A program made the position numbers and the translations under genes. Shown one piece after another: positions 6,322 through 8,495 of a stretch of DNA of 8,495 nt. Origin of the DNA: Thiohalobacter sp. (GTDB lineage: Bacteria > Pseudomonadota > Gammaproteobacteria > Thiohalobacterales > Thiohalobacteraceae); the NCBI GenBank assembly GCA_027030825.1, contig JALVEM010000369.1, positions 1-8,495 on the forward strand, in the 5' to 3' direction. Position 1 is the first letter of the stretch. Every line of letters begins with the position of its first letter. The notes beneath the pieces were generated by a model, which saw only the letters and a program-made list of their open reading frames with translations, was not told where the DNA came from and ran no database searches.

Positions 6322-6325
6322 GGGG
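6322..6325 (-). other. Frameshift 1 in the VWA gene, at a four-base homopolymer
   Basis: The minus strand reads CAC CGA CAA CCC CAG AAG CTG TCG, giving HRQPQKLS and then unrelated sequence. Removing one C from the CCCC run (GGGG on the plus strand, 6322-6325) gives HRQPRSCRTDLEVPL, which restores the SCRTDLE motif typical of this VWA family. A one-base insertion in a homopolymer can be a real mutation or a sequencing error. Confidence 0.8.
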
Positions 6326-7900
6326 TTGTCGGTGTCCATAGACCCGAAGCGCCACCAGGGTTCCCGCAGGAATCGAGTGCGCGAGAACTTTCGAGACCGC
6401 CTCCCTGGCCACGGCAATGCGCGTGCGTCCGTCCGGCAGTTTCCTGTACATGCTGCCCGAGGCATCGATGATGAGTTCCATGGCAGCCGCGGCGGCACGG
6501 GATGACCTGCCTACCCTGAGCGTTCCCGGTTCCAGCTGCCCGAGGTGTGCCAGGAGTCGATATCCTGCCGGGCGCCTGACCTTGCACATGGCGCGTTCCA
6601 GGGCATGGTCGAGATCACGCCCCGACCGGAAGAAGGCGTAGTCGCCATGATTGGCCATGGCCCAGTCCTGCATGCGATCCTGCTGGCCGGCCAGCGCCTC
6701 CCTCATGCCGCCCCGGTGCAGCTCGATGCTGAAGATCCGCGGCCTTGATTCCGCAAGCGTTTTCCACAGTGGTTCCGTCTTGTCCCTTTCCTCTCCCGAT
6801 TCCGCATCGGTGACGATCATGATCACCCGGTCGCCTTGCCGTTTGCCGAGCGCCTCTGCCGCCGCCATCAGATTGCTCTCGGCGGCACTGGAGGTGTCCT
6901 TGCGATCGTAATCGTTGAGGGCGCTGAGCAGCGCCAGGGTCTGATCCGTCCAATGTTCCAGCAGCAGATGAGGCGCATCCCGGAAAGGCAGGAAATTGAG
7001 ATATTCCGCCTGCGGCCTGACGGTTTGCACGAATCGTGTCAGTGAACGATAGATGACGGGATGGAAGTTCGCCACGCTGGCGCTCTGGTCCCAGGCCACC
7101 ACCACCGACCGCGGCAGTTCCCGAATGTGCAACCGGTGGACACCCGCCTTCACCCGCGCGCGATAATGCATCCCTGAAGCCATCGGTTCGGCATCCAGCC
7201 AGGGAACCGTCCTGCCTTCGGCATCCTGCAGCTCGATCCCGAGCCGGAACAGGGCATCGCTTTGCAGTATCAGATCCAGCAGGGAGTTTTCATCCGGCAC
7301 GACGATCCGATACCAGTCCTCGTCCTCGCCGAATCGAACCCTGCCCGCAACGGGCCGGTCTGCATCCAGACTTACCGGGTCATCGGAGTTTTCCTGGCTG
7401 GCGGTCACATCTCGGCCGGCATGAAGATCCGTCAGTGACTGCTCATACCACGCAGCCGTCCGGTAATGTCCCCATTCCCCCAGGATCGACCGATAACCTT
7501 CCCGGTCCGTGACCTGTTCGTGGATGACGAGGCGCTTCGGTGTCTGATAACGCTTCTCCGGATCCAGGCCGAAGGCGTCGATGCGCACGAAGCGCGCCCA
7601 GACCGGCGTTTTCAGTTCCAGACGGCTGGCCGAGCGCGCGTCCAGCTCCCATTCCCGGTCCTCGCGCCATGGACCCAGCGGACTCTCGGTACTGAAACCG
7701 ACCCTGACCCGCCGAAGCGGCGCGTAGTAGTACGACCGCTCGTTTCGGGGCTGCCAGACGAGCGAGGCGATTCTGGCTGCCCGATCATGCTGAAAACCGA
7801 TCACCCAGGACACGTTGCCTTCCTCGTCCGGGTCCATCAGGGGACTCGAACGCGCCTCGTCCCTCAGCATGCTGCCTGCATCGAACGCGGGCGAGGACCA

Positions 7901-7942
7901 GACCACATGCCCGCCCAGCGCGGCGCTGGCCACATCGAAGCC
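7901..7942 (-). repeat. Start of discoidin-like repeat 2 (GFDVASAALGGHVV)
   Basis: This is the second copy of the segment at 8375-8416. Both are followed by a region that, by family knowledge, folds as an F5/8-type or discoidin-like beta sandwich. Similarity beyond the first 14 residues is weak by eye, so the duplication is old. Confidence 0.62.
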
Positions 7943-8374
7943 CTGGTCCGAAAGCGTGAACCCCGGCTCGGCGACAACCTTCCATTCCCCAAGGCAGGTC
8001 GTACCCGAGCCACCCTGACGCGAGGCATCCTGATGGGAGTCCAGCAACCTCAGCCTCGCCATCCGTGCCGGCCGGGCGCGATCCAGCACGAAGGCCTGTT
8101 CCACAGGCCGGTCGATCAGGCTGCCCGCGAGCACCCGGCTGAACGCTTTTCCGTCTTCGGAAAGCAGCACTTCGAATCGCCTGGCCATCTCGTCCATCCG
8201 GCAGCCCAACGGATGGAACAGGAAACCCCGAACCGGGATCGGGTCCTGTCCGGCCAGCTGCACGGTGATTTCGGGAATCGCCTTGCCATCGGTGGTCCAC
8301 CGCCAGCGGGGCGCGCCATCGGCGGGCGTCATGCCATCGACAAGACGGGCCGCATCTTGCTTGTCCGGAGCCTC

Positions 8375-8416
8375 GACGACCTTGCCGCCGAGCGCATCCC
8401 AGGCCACATCGAGCCC
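8375..8416 (-). repeat. Start of discoidin-like repeat 1 (GLDVAWDALGGKVV)
   Basis: This 14-residue segment, encoded on the minus strand, matches the segment at 7901-7942 (GFDVASAALGGHVV) at 10 of 14 residues. The two mark the starts of two homologous modules about 158 residues apart in the same protein. Confidence 0.65.
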
Positions 8417-8495
8417 GCCCAGCAGTTCGACGGGTACCCCGGGCTCCCTGCGCGGCTGCAAGGGGGGCTGGCCGCAGACGGCCGGCATCTCCAGA

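Larger units (their letters stand above)
5756..8495 (-). pseudogene. Large discoidin-like/VWA-domain protein, two frameshifts, 5' end beyond window
   Basis: One reading frame enters from the right edge (first ATG at 8488, but the frame is open beyond it and no signal peptide is visible, so the true start is outside). Counted from 8488: discoidin-like module about 25-175; a second about 183-325; PPC-like beta module about 375-455; VWA domain 1 about 460-640, with MIDAS DQSAS (467-471) and VTDAE (559-563); VWA domain 2 from about 668, with MIDAS DASGS (675-679). VWA 2 then breaks. The next part (SCRTDLEVPL, LVLLFTDGEESCQGDP, INIIGFAI) is in another frame, and the end (FERWAQLGGGRYFDARDAEEL to ITIVPD) is back in the first frame, stopping at 5756. 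Without the repair, the first frame stops at 6116. Proteins with this order are usually exported; their function is not established. It is either a pseudogene or carries two sequence errors. It is convergent with the PEP-CTERM gene, 80 bases apart, with no clear terminator between them. Confidence 0.85.

Overview
The window looks like chromosomal DNA of a G+C-rich, probably flagellated gammaproteobacterium. The pointers are the codon choice, an HDOD-domain gene behind a near-consensus sigma-28 (FliA) promoter, and a VPxPA/PEP-CTERM sorting tail of the kind common in Gammaproteobacteria with an exosortase. I cannot name a species. No tRNA, rRNA, CRISPR array or insertion sequence is visible, and no gene-free stretch exceeds 300 bases.

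Layout. (1) 1-524, minus: a 3'-truncated HDOD-domain protein, with a sigma-28-type promoter at 616-642 and an inverted repeat in its leader. (2) 723-1178, minus: a small cysteine-containing secreted protein of unknown function. (3) 1376-3613 and 3582-4214, plus: an overlapping pair. The first is a polytopic sensor histidine kinase with an extracytoplasmic PDZ-like domain, nine further membrane segments and a HisKA_3/HATPase_c core (ComP-like layout). The second is a LuxR/NarL-type response regulator. (4) 4331-5038 and 5064-5675, plus, 25 bases apart: a YIP1-family membrane protein with an acidic coiled-coil tail, then a small exported protein with a VPxPA/PEP-CTERM tail. (5) 5756-8495, minus, entering from beyond the right edge: a large protein with two discoidin-like repeats, a PPC-like module and two VWA domains. 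Two frameshifts break the second VWA domain.

How the parts may work together. A 16-bp perfect palindrome (TCACCCGATCGGGTGA, 1266-1281) lies before the kinase gene. A near-identical copy (TCACCTGATCGGGTGA, 4234-4249) lies before the YIP1/PEP-CTERM pair. I see no other close copy in the window. The simplest reading is that the LuxR-type regulator binds both sites, controlling its own operon and a target operon that encodes a membrane protein and an exosortase-sorted surface protein. This would be a compact signal-to-envelope module. It is the best candidate here for something undescribed, but the regulator-site link is inferred. The HDOD gene appears to belong to a separate, flagellar-type regulon. 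The VWA gene is either a decaying pseudogene or carries sequence errors.
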